A stretch of DNA of 64,000 bases, from assembly GCF_004217315.1 (NCBI RefSeq), contig NZ_SGWR01000005.1, forward strand, positions 393,427 to 457,426, read 5' to 3'. The position numbers were made by a program, and so were the translations under genes. This stretch comes from Corticibacter populi. Its GTDB lineage: Bacteria; Pseudomonadota; Gammaproteobacteria; Burkholderiales; Burkholderiaceae_C. Shown in pieces: positions 17,422-27,484 of the stretch (positions within the stretch are counted from its first letter, which is position 1; each line of letters starts with the position of its first letter). The notes beneath the pieces are model-generated. The model saw nothing but the letters and a program-made list of their open reading frames with translations, did no database searches and had not been told where the DNA came from.

Positions 17422-18234
17422 ATGCCATTCAAATGCAAGTCGTGGCTGGTATGGCTGGGGGCAATGGCTTTGGCCGCCGCTGGCCATGCCAGCGAGATCG
17501 TGCGGGTCGGCTCGACGCCGGGCGCCACCTCGGATGCCGTCGAAGCCCTGGTTGCCGAGGCCAGGGAGCAGGGGTTGGACGTGCGGTTGATCGAGTTCAC
17601 CGACTGGACGCTGCCCAACGAAGCCTTGAACAACGGCGACATCGATCTGAACTTCTTCCAGCACCAGGCCTTTCTGGAGAACGCCGTGCGCGAGCGTGGC
17701 TACCGGATCGAGCTGATCGGCCTGGGCCTGCTGCAGAACATCGGCCTGTATTCGAACCGGATCCGGTCGCTCGATGCTATTCCCGATGGCGCGCGGGTGT
17801 CGGTGCCCAATGACCCGGTGAACCAGGGGCGTGGACTGTTGCTGCTGCAAAAGGCCGGGCTGATCACGCTCAGGAATGGCGAGGACACGGGCGCCACCGT
17901 CAATGACGTGGTGGGCAATCCGAAACACCTCCGCCTCTTCGAGATCGAAGGCCCGCAGCTCATCCATTCGCTGCAGGATGTGGACCTGGCGGTGGTCTGG
18001 CCCAGCTACTTCGTGAACGCCGGCAAGAAGGAGCAGGCCAGCGAGGCGCTGGTGTATTCGGGCATCGCCGATACCTATTACGCCATGGGGTTTGCAGCGC
18101 GCTCGGACCGCAAGGACGAGCCCCGACTGCGCCGTTTCGTCGAGCTGTTCCAGAACTCGCCGAAGGTGCGCGAGGTGATCGATGCGCGTTTCGACCACAA
18201 CAAGAACCTCTACACGCTGCCCTGGCAGCGCTGA
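17422..18234 (+). CDS. MetQ/NlpA-family substrate-binding protein 2
   Basis: 270 residues, ATG at 17422 after AAAGGAG. The signal peptide ends around GHASE; again no lipobox. It keeps the family blocks [42 protein letters not shown] and [19 protein letters not shown], clearly related to the first copy but diverged in the C-terminal lobe ([15 protein letters not shown] in place of IAQGYPHFIVAAK), which suggests a different ligand. It lies 22 bases before metN, so it is the copy most tightly coupled to the ATPase. Confidence 0.92.
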   Translation: MPFKCKSWLVWLGAMALAAAGHASEIVRVGSTPGATSDAVEALVAEAREQGLDVRLIEFTDWTLPNEALNNGDIDLNFFQHQAFLENAVRERGYRIELIGLGLLQNIGLYSNRIRSLDAIPDGARVSVPNDPVNQGRGLLLLQKAGLITLRNGEDTGATVNDVVGNPKHLRLFEIEGPQLIHSLQDVDLAVVWPSYFVNAGKKEQASEALVYSGIADTYYAMGFAARSDRKDEPRLRRFVELFQNSPKVREVIDARFDHNKNLYTLPWQR

Positions 18235-18256
18235 GACCAGGGCAGGAGAGCATCCC

Positions 18257-19450
18257 ATGTCAAGTTCATTCGCATTGCGCCGCAGCCTGGACCATCTGGC
18301 CGAGGTGTTCGTTGACGCCGATGACGCGTCCGCAGCGCCTGCCGCATCAGGCCCGGGCGAGGTCGGGCCTCAGGCTGCGGCAGCCGGTGGCGCGGTGTCG
18401 TTCAGGAAGGTCTCCAAGTTCTACCCATCGTCCGGCGGGGCCGTGCATGCGCTGGCGGACATCAGCCTGGAGGTGCCCGCAGGCAGCATATTCGGCATCA
18501 TCGGACGCAGCGGCGCGGGCAAGTCGAGCCTGCTGCGCACCATCAACCGGTTGGAGAAACCCAGCAGCGGACAGGTGATCGTCGACGGCGTGGACATTGG
18601 CACGCTGGGCGAGGCCGAACTCGTTGCGCTGCGCCGGCGCATCGGCATGATCTTCCAGCACTTCAACCTGCTCTCGGCCAAGACCGTGTACGAGAACGTG
18701 GCGCTGCCGCTGCAGGTGGCGGGAGTGCCCCGGGCCGAAGTCACGCGGCGCGTGAACGAACTGCTGGCGCTGGTGGGCCTGCAGGACAAGCACCACGTGC
18801 GCCCGGCGCGTCTCTCGGGCGGGCAAAAGCAGCGCGTGGGCATTGCCCGTGCGCTCGCCACCGGCCCGGAGATCCTGCTGTGTGACGAAGCCACCTCGGC
18901 CTTGGACCCGGAGACCACGCAATCCATACTGCAACTGCTGCGGGACATCAACCGGCGTCTGGGCATCACGGTGATCCTGATCACCCACGAGATGAGCGTG
19001 ATCAGGGAAATTGCGGACCAGGTGCTGGTGCTCGAGCAAGGGCGGATTGCCGAGCTGGGCGCAGTCTGGAAGGTTTTCGGGGCACCGCAGCACGAGGCCA
19101 CCAGGGCCTTGCTGGCGCCGCTGCAGCATGGCCTGCCCGATGACCTGCAGACGCGGCTGGTCAAAGAGGCGCCACAGGCGGGGCGCTACGAACAGATCCT
19201 GCAGCTCTCCTACAGCGGCGAGGGAGGGCTGGAGCCCGACCTCGTGCGCATCGGCCAGGCGCTGCCTGGTGTGCGGCTGCTGCACGGCGGTGTCGACCGC
19301 ATCCAGGGCCACGCGCACGGGCGCCTGTTGCTGGCCGTCGATGGCGCGGCGGTGCTGCCCGACCTCCATGCACTCACGCAAGGCGCGGGTGCCATTGCCC
19401 ACCATATCGAGGTGCTCGGTTATGTCCCTGAATCTGTCCATTCCCATTGA
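18257..19450 (+). CDS. metN: Methionine-type ABC transporter ATP-binding protein
   Basis: 397 residues, start at 18257 after AGGAGAG. ABC ATPase with Walker [10 protein letters not shown], signature [15 protein letters not shown], Walker [17 protein letters not shown] and the H-loop ITHEMSVI. The last 90 residues form a NIL/ACT-like regulatory domain, as in MetN, where binding of methionine from the inside blocks transport. An extra 50-residue Ala/Pro-rich stretch precedes the ABC domain. It is the only MetN in the window and must serve one or more of the five MetQ-like proteins. Its end overlaps metI by 29 bases. Confidence 0.93.
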   Translation: MSSSFALRRSLDHLAEVFVDADDASAAPAASGPGEVGPQAAAAGGAVSFRKVSKFYPSSGGAVHALADISLEVPAGSIFGIIGRSGAGKSSLLRTINRLEKPSSGQVIVDGVDIGTLGEAELVALRRRIGMIFQHFNLLSAKTVYENVALPLQVAGVPRAEVTRRVNELLALVGLQDKHHVRPARLSGGQKQRVGIARALATGPEILLCDEATSALDPETTQSILQLLRDINRRLGITVILITHEMSVIREIADQVLVLEQGRIAELGAVWKVFGAPQHEATRALLAPLQHGLPDDLQTRLVKEAPQAGRYEQILQLSYSGEGGLEPDLVRIGQALPGVRLLHGGVDRIQGHAHGRLLLAVDGAAVLPDLHALTQGAGAIAHHIEVLGYVPESVHSH

Positions 19451-20084
19451 ACGCTACTGGCAGGCCCTGCTCGATACGCTGACCATGGTCGGCGTATCGG
19501 CCGGCATCGCCTTTGCCGCCGGGGTGCCATTGGCCATTTTGCTGATCGTCACCGCGCCGGGCGGCTTTCTCGAATCGCCCAAGGTCAATCGTGTGGTCGG
19601 CAGCGTGGTCAACGGCTTTCGTGCCACGCCTTTCATCGTGCTGCTGGTGGCCTTGATTCCATTCACGCGGCTGGTGGCGGGCACGACGATCGGCGTGTGG
19701 GCGGCCATCGTGCCACTGGCGATCAGCGCCACGCCGTTCTTTGCGCGGATTGCGGAGGTGAGCCTGCGCGAGGTTGATCCGGGCCTGATCGAGGCGGCGC
19801 AGGCGATGGGTTGCAAGAAGTGGCACATCATCCGCCACGTCTACCTGCCCGAGGCGCTGCCGGGGATCATCGGCGGCTTCACGATCACGCTGGTGGCGCT
19901 GATCAGCTCTTCGGCAATGGCCGGGGCCGTGGGTGCCGGCGGGCTTGGCGACCTGGCAATCCGCTACGGCTACCAGCGCTTTGACACGCAGGTGATGCTG
20001 ATCGTCATCGCCGTGCTGATCGCGCTGGTGACCATCGTGCAGGCCAGCGGCGATTACTACGCGCGCTGGTTGCGCAACCGCTGA
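19422..20084 (+). CDS. metI: Methionine-type ABC transporter permease
   Basis: 220 residues with five or six membrane segments, the usual size of MetI. The start at 19422 lies inside the end of metN. The EAA loop coupling to the ATPase is [21 protein letters not shown], recognised by the EAA-like EAAQAMG core. The C-terminal segments ([32 protein letters not shown]) are typical of the methionine permease. It forms the inner-membrane channel with MetN. No other MetI is encoded in the window. Confidence 0.93.
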   Translation: MSLNLSIPIERYWQALLDTLTMVGVSAGIAFAAGVPLAILLIVTAPGGFLESPKVNRVVGSVVNGFRATPFIVLLVALIPFTRLVAGTTIGVWAAIVPLAISATPFFARIAEVSLREVDPGLIEAAQAMGCKKWHIIRHVYLPEALPGIIGGFTITLVALISSSAMAGAVGAGGLGDLAIRYGYQRFDTQVMLIVIAVLIALVTIVQASGDYYARWLRNR

Positions 20085-20094
20085 GCGGCGGCGC

Positions 20095-20112
20095 GCACCC
20101 GGCGGTGCTTTT
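20095..20112 (+). terminator. Weak hairpin with short U-run after metI
   Basis: Arms GCACC and GGTGC with loop CGGC are followed by TTTT, ten bases after the metI stop. The five-pair stem is short, so it is more likely an attenuator than a full stop before the SfnB-like genes. Confidence 0.3.
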
Positions 20113-20238
20113 CTGACCGTTCCCGCGCCGCCGCGGGAGCGACCCGCAGGCCCATGTGGTCCTGGCGGGAACAGGCCAGCGGCTTGCGCCGCTGCCATGA
20201 CTTCCACCCGTTTTGACCCCTGTTTGATGAGGCACCGA

Positions 20239-21522
20239 ATGACACACGCGGATGCTCAGGGCAGCGCATTGCCCGCAGAACCGATTTCCACCAGGGCAGA
20301 CGCTGCCACGCACCTGCCCTTGCCGCCACGACCGCCGCGCCGGATCGCCGGCGAGGCCGAGGCCTTGCAGAGCGCTGCCGAACTGGCCGAGGCATTCCGC
20401 GCCGGCGCCGCCGAGCGCGACCGCGAGCGCCGCCTGCCCTGGGACGAGATCGAGCGCTACACCGCCAGTGGCCTGGGCACCATCACCATCCCGAAGGCGC
20501 ATGGCGGGCTGGGTGCCTCGAACGAGACCCTGGCACAGGTGTTCGCCACCATCTGCGCAGCCGATCCGTCGCTCGGGCAGATTCCGCAGAACCATTTCGC
20601 CATCATCCAGAACCTCAAGGACACCGGCACCGAGGCACAGCAGCACCGCTGGTTTGCCGATGTGTTGGCGGGCCACCGCCTGGGCAATGCGGGGCCGGAG
20701 CGCAAGAGCCGCGCCGCCCGCATCACCGATGTCACGGCCCGCCTGCAGCGCGATGCGCAGGGGCGGCTGAGGGTCAGCGGCAGCCGTTTCTACTCGACCG
20801 GCGCGATCTTCGCGCACTGGATTCCGTTTCGGGCGCTGGACGAGGAGGGCCGCGGCGTGCAGGTCTGGGTGCGGCGCGATGCGCCGGGCGTGCAGGTCAT
20901 CGACGACTGGGACGCCTTCGGCCAGCGTACCACCGCCAGCGGCAGCGTGGTGTTCGAGCAGGTGCCGGTCGAGGCGGAGGATGTGGTGGAGGTCTGGCGC
21001 CATGCCGAGCGGCCGACGCTCTCGGGGCCGGTTTCGCAACTGATCCAGGCCGCCATCGACGCCGGCATTGCGAAAGGGGCGCTGCAGGATGCGCTGCGCT
21101 TCGTGCGCGAGAAAAGCCGGCCGTGGATGGATTCCGGCGTCGACAGCGCCAGCGCGGACCCGCACCTCATCCAGGAGGTGGGGCAGTTGCAGATCGAGGT
21201 CGATGCTGCCCATGCCGTGCTGCTGGAGACGGCGCGGCGGCTGGATGCGCTTGCGGCTGGCCCGGTCGATGCCGAGGCCAGCGCGCAGGCTTCGGTGGCG
21301 GTGGCCGAAGCCAAGATCCTGACGACCGAGGCGGCGCTGCATGCCAGCGAGCAGCTCTTCGCGCTGGCGGGCTCCTCGGCCACGCGCGCTGCCCACAACC
21401 TCGATCGCCATTGGCGCAATGCCCGCGTGCACACGCTGCACGACCCGGTGCGCTGGAAATACCACTTGCTGGGCAATTACCTGCTCAACGGCGTGGCGCC
21501 CCGGCGCCACCAATGGAACTGA
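20239..21522 (+). CDS. SfnB-family sulfur acquisition oxidoreductase, copy 1
   Basis: 427 residues from the ATG at 20239 (GATGAGG upstream); longer starts at 20197 and 20227 exist. Acyl-CoA-dehydrogenase fold: N-terminal helical domain (ASGLGTITIPKAHGGLGAS), middle beta domain with the family blocks SGSRFYSTGAIFAHWIPF and APGVQVIDDWDAFGQRTTASGS, and a C-terminal four-helix domain ending HDPVRWKYHLLGNYLLNG. Members (SfnB, DszC) use reduced flavin and oxygen on sulfur compounds such as sulfones or thiophenes rather than acyl-CoA. It is followed closely by a paralogue and a DszA-like monooxygenase; substrate unknown. Confidence 0.9.
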   Translation: MTHADAQGSALPAEPISTRADAATHLPLPPRPPRRIAGEAEALQSAAELAEAFRAGAAERDRERRLPWDEIERYTASGLGTITIPKAHGGLGASNETLAQVFATICAADPSLGQIPQNHFAIIQNLKDTGTEAQQHRWFADVLAGHRLGNAGPERKSRAARITDVTARLQRDAQGRLRVSGSRFYSTGAIFAHWIPFRALDEEGRGVQVWVRRDAPGVQVIDDWDAFGQRTTASGSVVFEQVPVEAEDVVEVWRHAERPTLSGPVSQLIQAAIDAGIAKGALQDALRFVREKSRPWMDSGVDSASADPHLIQEVGQLQIEVDAAHAVLLETARRLDALAAGPVDAEASAQASVAVAEAKILTTEAALHASEQLFALAGSSATRAAHNLDRHWRNARVHTLHDPVRWKYHLLGNYLLNGVAPRRHQWN

Positions 21523-21559
21523 GCGCAGAGAACCGAACGCAGAGGGAGAAGGAAAACCC

Positions 21560-22840
21560 ATGACCAAGCATTCCCCATCGGAGCATTCCGCCGTGGCCGC
21601 ACCGCTGTCGTACGCCATCGGCAGCCATCCGGAGCCGGCTGCGCTGCCGCAGGCGCCGGCCCATCGCATCCGCGACGAGGCCGAGGCGCTGCAGGCGGCC
21701 CAGACATTCGCCGCGGCCATCGCGCCCGGAGCGCAGCAACGTGACCGCGAGCGCATTTTGCCCTGGGCCGAGGTCGAGCGCTTCAGCCAGAGCGGGCTGT
21801 GGGGCATCACCATTCCGCGCGAATACGGCGGCGCGGGCGTCTCCACGGGCGTGCTGACGCAGGCGGTGGCCTCCATCGCGGCGGCCGATGGCAATTTCGG
21901 CCATATCCCGCAGAACCACTATTACGCGCTGGAGGTGCTGCGCGTGGGCGGCACGCACGCACAAAAGCAGTTCTTCTACGAGCGCGTGCTTGCCGGCGAG
22001 CGGCTGGGCAATGCGCTGGCCGAGATCGGCCACAAGGATTTCAAGCGCCGCACGCAACTGCTGCGCGAGGCCGGCGGCTGGTTCGTCAGCGGCCGCAAGT
22101 TCTATTGCACCGGCGCCATCTATGCGCACTGGATTCCCACGCTGGTGAGCGCGCAGGAGGAGGCCGGCGAGCGCATGTACCTGGTGTTCGTGCCGCGCAG
22201 CGCGCCGGGCGTGACCATCACGGATGACTGGGACGGCTTCGGCCAGCGCGTCACCGGCAGCGGCTCGGTGCAGTTCGAGCGGGTGCGCGTCGAGCCCGAG
22301 TGGGTGGTGCCATTCAGCAGTTCGTTCGAGCAGCCCACCACCATCGGTCCGTTCGCGCAGATCATCCATGCGGCGCTGGACGTGGGCATCGGCCACGGCG
22401 CCTTCGCCGCGACGCTGCCGTTCATCCGCGAGCATGCCCGGCCCTGGATCGACTCCGGCGTTGAGCGCGCCAGCGACGATCCGCTGCTGCTCGAGCAACT
22501 GGGCAACGTGCACCTGCGCTTGCGCGCGGCCGACGCGTTGATCGCCCGCGCGGCACGCATTGTTGACGCGGCGCAGCAGCACCCCACGGAGGACAGCGTG
22601 GCCGAGGCCTCCATTGCCGTGGCCGGAGCCAAGGCCCTGAGCACCACGGCCAGCCTGCTGGCGGGCGGCAAGCTCTTCGAGCTGGCGGGAACCGCCTCCA
22701 CACTGGCCGAGCACGGCCTGGACCGCTTCTGGCGCAATGCCCGCACGCACACCTTGCACGACCCGGTGCGCTGGAAGTACCACGCCATTGGCAACCACGC
22801 GCTCAATGGCGTGCGCCCGCCGCGGCACGGAGCGCTGTGA
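21560..22840 (+). CDS. SfnB-family sulfur acquisition oxidoreductase, copy 2
   Basis: 426 residues, ATG at 21560 after GAGAAGGA. Same three-domain layout as copy 1, with SGRKFYCTGAIYAHWIPT, APGVTITDDWDGFGQRVTGSGS and HDPVRWKYHAIGNHALNG. The two copies are clearly paralogous but far from identical, so the duplication is old. The stop overlaps the start of the monooxygenase gene (TGATG), which couples their translation and suggests the two enzymes act in sequence on one sulfur compound. Confidence 0.9.
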   Translation: MTKHSPSEHSAVAAPLSYAIGSHPEPAALPQAPAHRIRDEAEALQAAQTFAAAIAPGAQQRDRERILPWAEVERFSQSGLWGITIPREYGGAGVSTGVLTQAVASIAAADGNFGHIPQNHYYALEVLRVGGTHAQKQFFYERVLAGERLGNALAEIGHKDFKRRTQLLREAGGWFVSGRKFYCTGAIYAHWIPTLVSAQEEAGERMYLVFVPRSAPGVTITDDWDGFGQRVTGSGSVQFERVRVEPEWVVPFSSSFEQPTTIGPFAQIIHAALDVGIGHGAFAATLPFIREHARPWIDSGVERASDDPLLLEQLGNVHLRLRAADALIARAARIVDAAQQHPTEDSVAEASIAVAGAKALSTTASLLAGGKLFELAGTASTLAEHGLDRFWRNARTHTLHDPVRWKYHAIGNHALNGVRPPRHGAL

Positions 22841-24243
22841 TGAGCCGCACACCGATCATCCTCAACGCCTTCAACATGAACAGCGTGGGGCACATCAACC
22901 ACGGCCTGTGGACGCACCCGCGCGACCAGTCGAGCCACTACCACACGCTGGAATACTGGACCGATCTGGCGCGCGAGCTCGAGCGCGGCCTGTTCGACGG
23001 GCTGTTCATCGCCGACATCGTCGGCGTCTACGACACCTACGGGCAATCGGCCGAGGTGACGCTGCGCGAATCCGTGCAGTTGCCGATCAACGACCCGACG
23101 CTGGTAGTGCCGGCGATGGCGGCGGTGACGCAGTACCTGGGCTTTGGCGTCACTGTCAACCTCAGCTACGAGCAGCCCTACCTGCTGGCGCGGCGCTTCT
23201 CGACGCTCGACCACCTCACGCGCGGCCGCGTGGGCTGGAACATCGTCACCGGCTACCTGGACTCGGCCGCCCGCGCCATGGGCCAGCCGCAGCAGCTCGC
23301 GCACGATGAGCGCTACGACCGTGCCGACGAGTTCCTCGACGTGCTCTACCAGCTCTGGGAAGGCAGTTGGGCCGACGACGCGGTGCGGCGCGACCGCACG
23401 CAGCGCATCTTTGCCGATCCGCGGCGCGTGCGGCCGGTGCAGCACCATGGCCGCTATTTCGACGTCGAGGGCTACCACCTGGCCGAGCCCTCGCCGCAGC
23501 GCACGCCGGTGCTATTCCAGGCCGGCAGCTCCGGCCGTGGCCTGCGCTTTGCGGCACGCCATGCCGAATGCGTGTTCATGGCGATTCAGGACAAGGCCGC
23601 CACCGCCGCGCTGGTGCGCCAGTTGCGCGAGGAAGTGGTGCGCGCCGGCCGCCAGCCGGGTGACGTGAAGGTGCTGGTCGGCATCACGCCGGTGGTGGGG
23701 CGCACCCCGCGCGACGCCGAGGAGAAGTACCGCGAATACTGCCGCCACGCCAGCCCGGAAGCGGCACTGGCGCACCTGGCGGCCACCGCCGGCATCGACT
23801 TCTCCGCCTACCAGCGCGATACCCCGCTGCTGGCCCAGCACAAGAGCAACGGCATCGAGAACAGCATCCGCCGCCTTGCCGGTGGCCGCGAGCATTACAC
23901 GCTGGGCAACCTGCTCGACGAACTGGCGCTCGGCGGGCGCTATGCCACGGTGGTGGGCGATGCCGGGCAGATCGCGGGCGAGCTGCAGTCCTGGGTGGAC
24001 GAGGCCGGTGTCGACGGCTTCAACATCGCCCGCACCGTGGTGCCCGAGAGCTTCACCGATTTCATCGACCTGGTCGTGCCCGAACTGCAGTCGCGCGGTC
24101 TGCACAAGCGGGCTTACGAGGGCGGCACGCTGCGCCACAAGCTGTTCGGCCAGGGCGACCGCCTGCCCGCCCGCCATCCGGTGGATGGATGGCGCTTCCG
24201 CGCCGCCGCCCCATCTCTCCAACCCGAAGCTGTCCATCCCTGA
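22840..24243 (+). CDS. DszA/NtaA-family FMN-dependent monooxygenase 1
   Basis: 467 residues. Luciferase-like monooxygenase of the NtaA/SnaA/DszA group: ILNAFNMNSVGHINHGLW at the N terminus, GRVGWNIVTGYLDSAARAMG in the flavin-binding region, and PSPQRTPVLFQAGSSGRG, all diagnostic. These enzymes use FMNH2 supplied by a separate reductase; group members cleave C-S or C-N bonds, for instance in sulfones and nitrilotriacetate. Placed between two SfnB copies and MetQ-like proteins, it probably releases sulfite from an imported organosulfur compound. The last 25 residues after the conserved GDRLPARHP are a lineage-specific tail. The next gene starts 4 bases after the stop. Confidence 0.92.
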   Translation: MSRTPIILNAFNMNSVGHINHGLWTHPRDQSSHYHTLEYWTDLARELERGLFDGLFIADIVGVYDTYGQSAEVTLRESVQLPINDPTLVVPAMAAVTQYLGFGVTVNLSYEQPYLLARRFSTLDHLTRGRVGWNIVTGYLDSAARAMGQPQQLAHDERYDRADEFLDVLYQLWEGSWADDAVRRDRTQRIFADPRRVRPVQHHGRYFDVEGYHLAEPSPQRTPVLFQAGSSGRGLRFAARHAECVFMAIQDKAATAALVRQLREEVVRAGRQPGDVKVLVGITPVVGRTPRDAEEKYREYCRHASPEAALAHLAATAGIDFSAYQRDTPLLAQHKSNGIENSIRRLAGGREHYTLGNLLDELALGGRYATVVGDAGQIAGELQSWVDEAGVDGFNIARTVVPESFTDFIDLVVPELQSRGLHKRAYEGGTLRHKLFGQGDRLPARHPVDGWRFRAAAPSLQPEAVHP

Positions 24244-24247
24244 TCCC

Positions 24248-25129
24248 ATGACCGACCAACACATTCCCGCATCCGCATCTCCACGCGCCGCCGTGCCCGG
24301 CGCGCGCCGCCGCTTCCTGTCCACGTCGCTCTCCGCCATCGCAGCGGTGGCCACCAGCGCCTGGCTGCCGCAGGCCGTCGCCAGCAGCGGCGATGGCAAG
24401 GTCCTGAAAGTGGGCGTGACCTCCGGGCCGCACGAGCAGATCTTCGAGGCCGTCAAGAAGGTGGCCGAGCGCGACTACGGCTTGAAGATCGAGATCATCT
24501 CGTTCAGCGACTACGTGTTGCCCAATGCCGCGCTGGATGCGGGCGACCTCGATGCCAACAGCTTCCAGCACGGTCCGTTCCTGCAGGCGGCGATCCGTGC
24601 GCGCGGCTACAAGCTGGCCGGCTTTGGCCGCACCTGGGTGGGGCCGATCGCGCTGTTCTCCAAACGCTACCAGCGCCTGGACCAGTTGCCCGAGAAGGCG
24701 CAGATCTCGATCCCGAATGACCCGGCCAATGGCGGACGTGTGCTGCTGCTGCTGGAGAAGGGTGGGTTGATCAAGCTCAGGCCCGGCATCGATCCGGTCA
24801 CCGGCGTGTTCGCCTCGACGCAGGACATCGTCGAGAACCCGCGCGGCCTGCGCTTCGTCGAGCTGGAATCGCCGTTGCTGGTGCGTTCGCTCGATGACGT
24901 CGATGCCGCCGCCATCAATGCCGACTATGCCTACAAGGCCGGCCTGAACCCGGTGCGCGACTCGCTGCTGGCCGAGGGCGCCGAGAGCCCCTACGTCTGC
25001 CTGATCGCCGTGCAGGAGAAGAACAAGGACCAGCCCTGGGTGCAGCAGCTCGTGCGGGCCTACCAGACCGACGAGGTGCGCGATTTCATCCTCAAGGAAT
25101 TCGATGGCGTCGTCATCCCGGCGTTTTGA
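24248..25129 (+). CDS. MetQ/NlpA-family substrate-binding protein 3 with Tat-like signal
   Basis: 293 residues, start at 24248. The N terminus holds RRRFLSTSLSAIAAVATSAWLP, a twin-arginine-like signal (RRxFL followed by a weakly hydrophobic stretch), unlike the Sec signals of the other copies. It is the most diverged copy: VGVTSGPHEQIFEAVKK and ISFSDYVLPNAAL replace the VPGAxADS and EFTDW blocks, while NDPANGGRVLLLLEKGGLI still fits the fold and is close to canonical MetQ. It is therefore the best candidate for true methionine binding, or for a ligand that needs cytoplasmic folding. Confidence 0.9.
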   Translation: MTDQHIPASASPRAAVPGARRRFLSTSLSAIAAVATSAWLPQAVASSGDGKVLKVGVTSGPHEQIFEAVKKVAERDYGLKIEIISFSDYVLPNAALDAGDLDANSFQHGPFLQAAIRARGYKLAGFGRTWVGPIALFSKRYQRLDQLPEKAQISIPNDPANGGRVLLLLEKGGLIKLRPGIDPVTGVFASTQDIVENPRGLRFVELESPLLVRSLDDVDAAAINADYAYKAGLNPVRDSLLAEGAESPYVCLIAVQEKNKDQPWVQQLVRAYQTDEVRDFILKEFDGVVIPAF

Positions 25130-25185
25130 GTCCGTCGTTTTTGCGCGTTCTTCCCATTTCATCCAACCATTCATTGAAACCAGCC

Positions 25186-26013
25186 ATGTCCCACCCACGC
25201 ATCCTCAAAAACCTTCTCGCATCTCTGGCTGTCGCCTCGCTGGCGTTTTCCGCCATGGGAACGGCGCTGGCGGCGCCGTTGAAAATCGGTGTCGTGCCCG
25301 GCGTGTTTGCCGATTCGGTTGAGGTCGCCGCGCAAGAGGCGAAGAAGCAGGGGCTGGACGTGCATGTCGTCGAGTTCACCGATTGGGCCACGCCCAACGT
25401 CGCGCTCAATGCCGGCGACATCGACCTGAACTATTACCAGAACAGCAACTACCTCGCCAACGCGGTGCGCGACACCGGCTTTGTCATCAGCAGCGTGCAG
25501 TCGGGCATTCTTTCGTTCCTGGGGCTGTACTCGCTCAAGCACGCCTCGCTGGCGGACATTCCCGAGGGCGGCCGCGTCGCCATCGGCAGCGATGCCGTCA
25601 ATCTGGGGCGCGGCCTGCGTCTGGTGGAGTCCGCCGGCCTGATCAAGCTGCGGGAGGGCACCGGCCTGCTGAGCACGACCAGCGACATTATCGAGAACCC
25701 CAAGAAGCTGCGGTTCGTGGAAGTCGAAGGTCCGCAACTGGTACGCACCACGCCCGATGTCGATCTGGCGGTCGGCTATCCCTACTTCATCCTGGCCTCG
25801 AATGCGTTCGACGCCACCAAAGGGCTGGCCTACACCAGCTACGAGGACGACTCCTGGGCGATCCACTTCGTCGCGCGCAACGACAAGAAGAACGACCCGC
25901 GCATCGCGCAGTTCCTGGAGATCTACAAGACCTCACCGGCGGTGCGCAAGAGCATCCACGACTTCTACCGCAATGAGCAAAAGCTTTACCGCCTGACCTG
26001 GTTGAAGGACTGA
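25186..26013 (+). CDS. MetQ/NlpA-family substrate-binding protein 4
   Basis: 275 residues from the ATG at 25186; an earlier in-frame start at 25126 would overlap the upstream gene. Sec signal ending in GTALAAP, no lipobox. Blocks IGVVPGVFADSVEVA, VVEFTDWATPNVALN and NIEN-type IIENPKKLRFVEVEGPQL tie it to copies 1 and 5. The usual FQH after the DIDLN block is replaced by YYQNSNYLAN, and NDPVNQGRG by SDAVNLGRG, changes in the ligand cleft that imply a distinct substrate. It is followed 33 bases later by a second DszA-like gene. Confidence 0.9.
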   Translation: MSHPRILKNLLASLAVASLAFSAMGTALAAPLKIGVVPGVFADSVEVAAQEAKKQGLDVHVVEFTDWATPNVALNAGDIDLNYYQNSNYLANAVRDTGFVISSVQSGILSFLGLYSLKHASLADIPEGGRVAIGSDAVNLGRGLRLVESAGLIKLREGTGLLSTTSDIIENPKKLRFVEVEGPQLVRTTPDVDLAVGYPYFILASNAFDATKGLAYTSYEDDSWAIHFVARNDKKNDPRIAQFLEIYKTSPAVRKSIHDFYRNEQKLYRLTWLKD

Positions 26014-26046
26014 CGGCATGACCCGTTTGCCGAGGAGCACGCTGTC

Positions 26047-27408
26047 ATGAGCCAGCCAAAGCACATCCACGTCAACGCGTTCAACATGAACTGCGTCGGC
26101 CACATCCACCACGGCCTGTGGACGCACCCGCGCGACCGCTCGACCGAGTACCACACGCTGAAGTACTGGACGGACATCGCCAGGATCCTCGAAAAAGGCC
26201 TGTTCGACGCGCTCTTCATCGCCGACGTGATCGGCTACTACGACGTCTACCAGCAGGGCGTGGACCTGACGCTGCGCGAGGGCATCCAATTGCCGGTGAA
26301 CAACCCGTGGCTGCTGGTGTCGGCCATGGCGGCGGTGACCGAGCACCTGGGCTTTGGCGTCACCGCCACCGTCAGCGCCGAGCACCCGTATACCTTTGCG
26401 CGTGATGTGACCACGCTCGACCAGCTCAGCAATGGCCGCATCGGCTGGAACATCGTCACCGGTTATGTGGACAGCGGCGCGCGCGGCCTGGGACGCGACA
26501 GCCTCGATGAGCACGACACGCGCTATGACCGTGCCGACGATTTCCTCGCACTGGCCTACAAGCTCTGGGAAGGCAGTTGGGAAGATGGCGCGGTGATCGC
26601 CGACAAGGCGCGCCGCATCCACGCGCTGCCGGACAAGGTGCATGCCGTGCAGCACGAGGGGCCGTACTACCGCGCCAACGCCATCCACATGAGCGCGCCC
26701 TCGCCGCAGCGCACGCCGCTGCTGTTTCAGGCCGGCACGTCCGAGCGTGGCCGGCGCTTTGCCGGCCAGCATGCCGAGGGCATTTTCATTGGCGCGCGCG
26801 ATCCGGCGGCGGCGCGTGCGTCGTCGCGCCAGCTCAGGCAGGCGGCCATCGACGCCGGGCGTGCGGCGGATGACGTGAAGATTTATGCGGGCGTGGCCGT
26901 CGTCACAGGCCGGACCGAGGCCGAGGCGCGCGAGAAGTACGAGGATTACCTTGCCCATGCCAACCCGGAGGGCGGGCTGGCGCACTTTGCGGCCAGCACC
27001 GGCATCGACTTCGCGCAATACGACCTCGACGAGCCCATCGCCTATGGCAACAGCAACGCCATCCAGTCGGCCGGCCAGGCCGCGCAGCAGGCCGGCCTGA
27101 GCACGCGTCGGCAATTGCTGGAGCAGTTCAAGCTGGGCAGCCGCTACAACACCATCGTTGGCACACCGGCACAGGTGGCCGACCGGCTCACGCAGTGGAT
27201 CGACGAGGGCGAGATCGACGGCTTCAACCTCACGCGCATCGTCGTGCCCGAGACCTGGGAGGATTTTGCCGAACTGGTCGTGCCCGAGCTGCAGGACCGC
27301 GGCCGCTACAAGACCGCCCATGGCGAGGGCACGCTGCGCCAGCAGCTGTTCGGCCACGGCGACCGCTTGCCCGCGCGGCACCCGGCGGCGCAATGGCGCC
27401 GGTCCTGA
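26047..27408 (+). CDS. DszA/NtaA-family FMN-dependent monooxygenase 2
   Basis: 453 residues, start at 26047 behind GAGGAG. Close paralogue of the enzyme at 22840: IHVNAFNMNCVGHIHHGLW, GRIGWNIVTGYVDSGARGLG and PSPQRTPLLFQAGTSERG are the diagnostic blocks, and it ends FGHGDRLPARHPAAQWRRS. The 453-residue length equals that of DszA. It is framed by MetQ-like proteins 4 and 5, which supports a pairing of each monooxygenase with its own uptake protein. No flavin reductase lies next to it. Confidence 0.92.
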   Translation: MSQPKHIHVNAFNMNCVGHIHHGLWTHPRDRSTEYHTLKYWTDIARILEKGLFDALFIADVIGYYDVYQQGVDLTLREGIQLPVNNPWLLVSAMAAVTEHLGFGVTATVSAEHPYTFARDVTTLDQLSNGRIGWNIVTGYVDSGARGLGRDSLDEHDTRYDRADDFLALAYKLWEGSWEDGAVIADKARRIHALPDKVHAVQHEGPYYRANAIHMSAPSPQRTPLLFQAGTSERGRRFAGQHAEGIFIGARDPAAARASSRQLRQAAIDAGRAADDVKIYAGVAVVTGRTEAEAREKYEDYLAHANPEGGLAHFAASTGIDFAQYDLDEPIAYGNSNAIQSAGQAAQQAGLSTRRQLLEQFKLGSRYNTIVGTPAQVADRLTQWIDEGEIDGFNLTRIVVPETWEDFAELVVPELQDRGRYKTAHGEGTLRQQLFGHGDRLPARHPAAQWRRS

Positions 27409-27484
27409 ACGGCAGGTCGCATTTCCCCGCATTCCTGCCTGTCCCACCGAATCCCACCGCATCTCATCGAAAAAGGACATCTCC

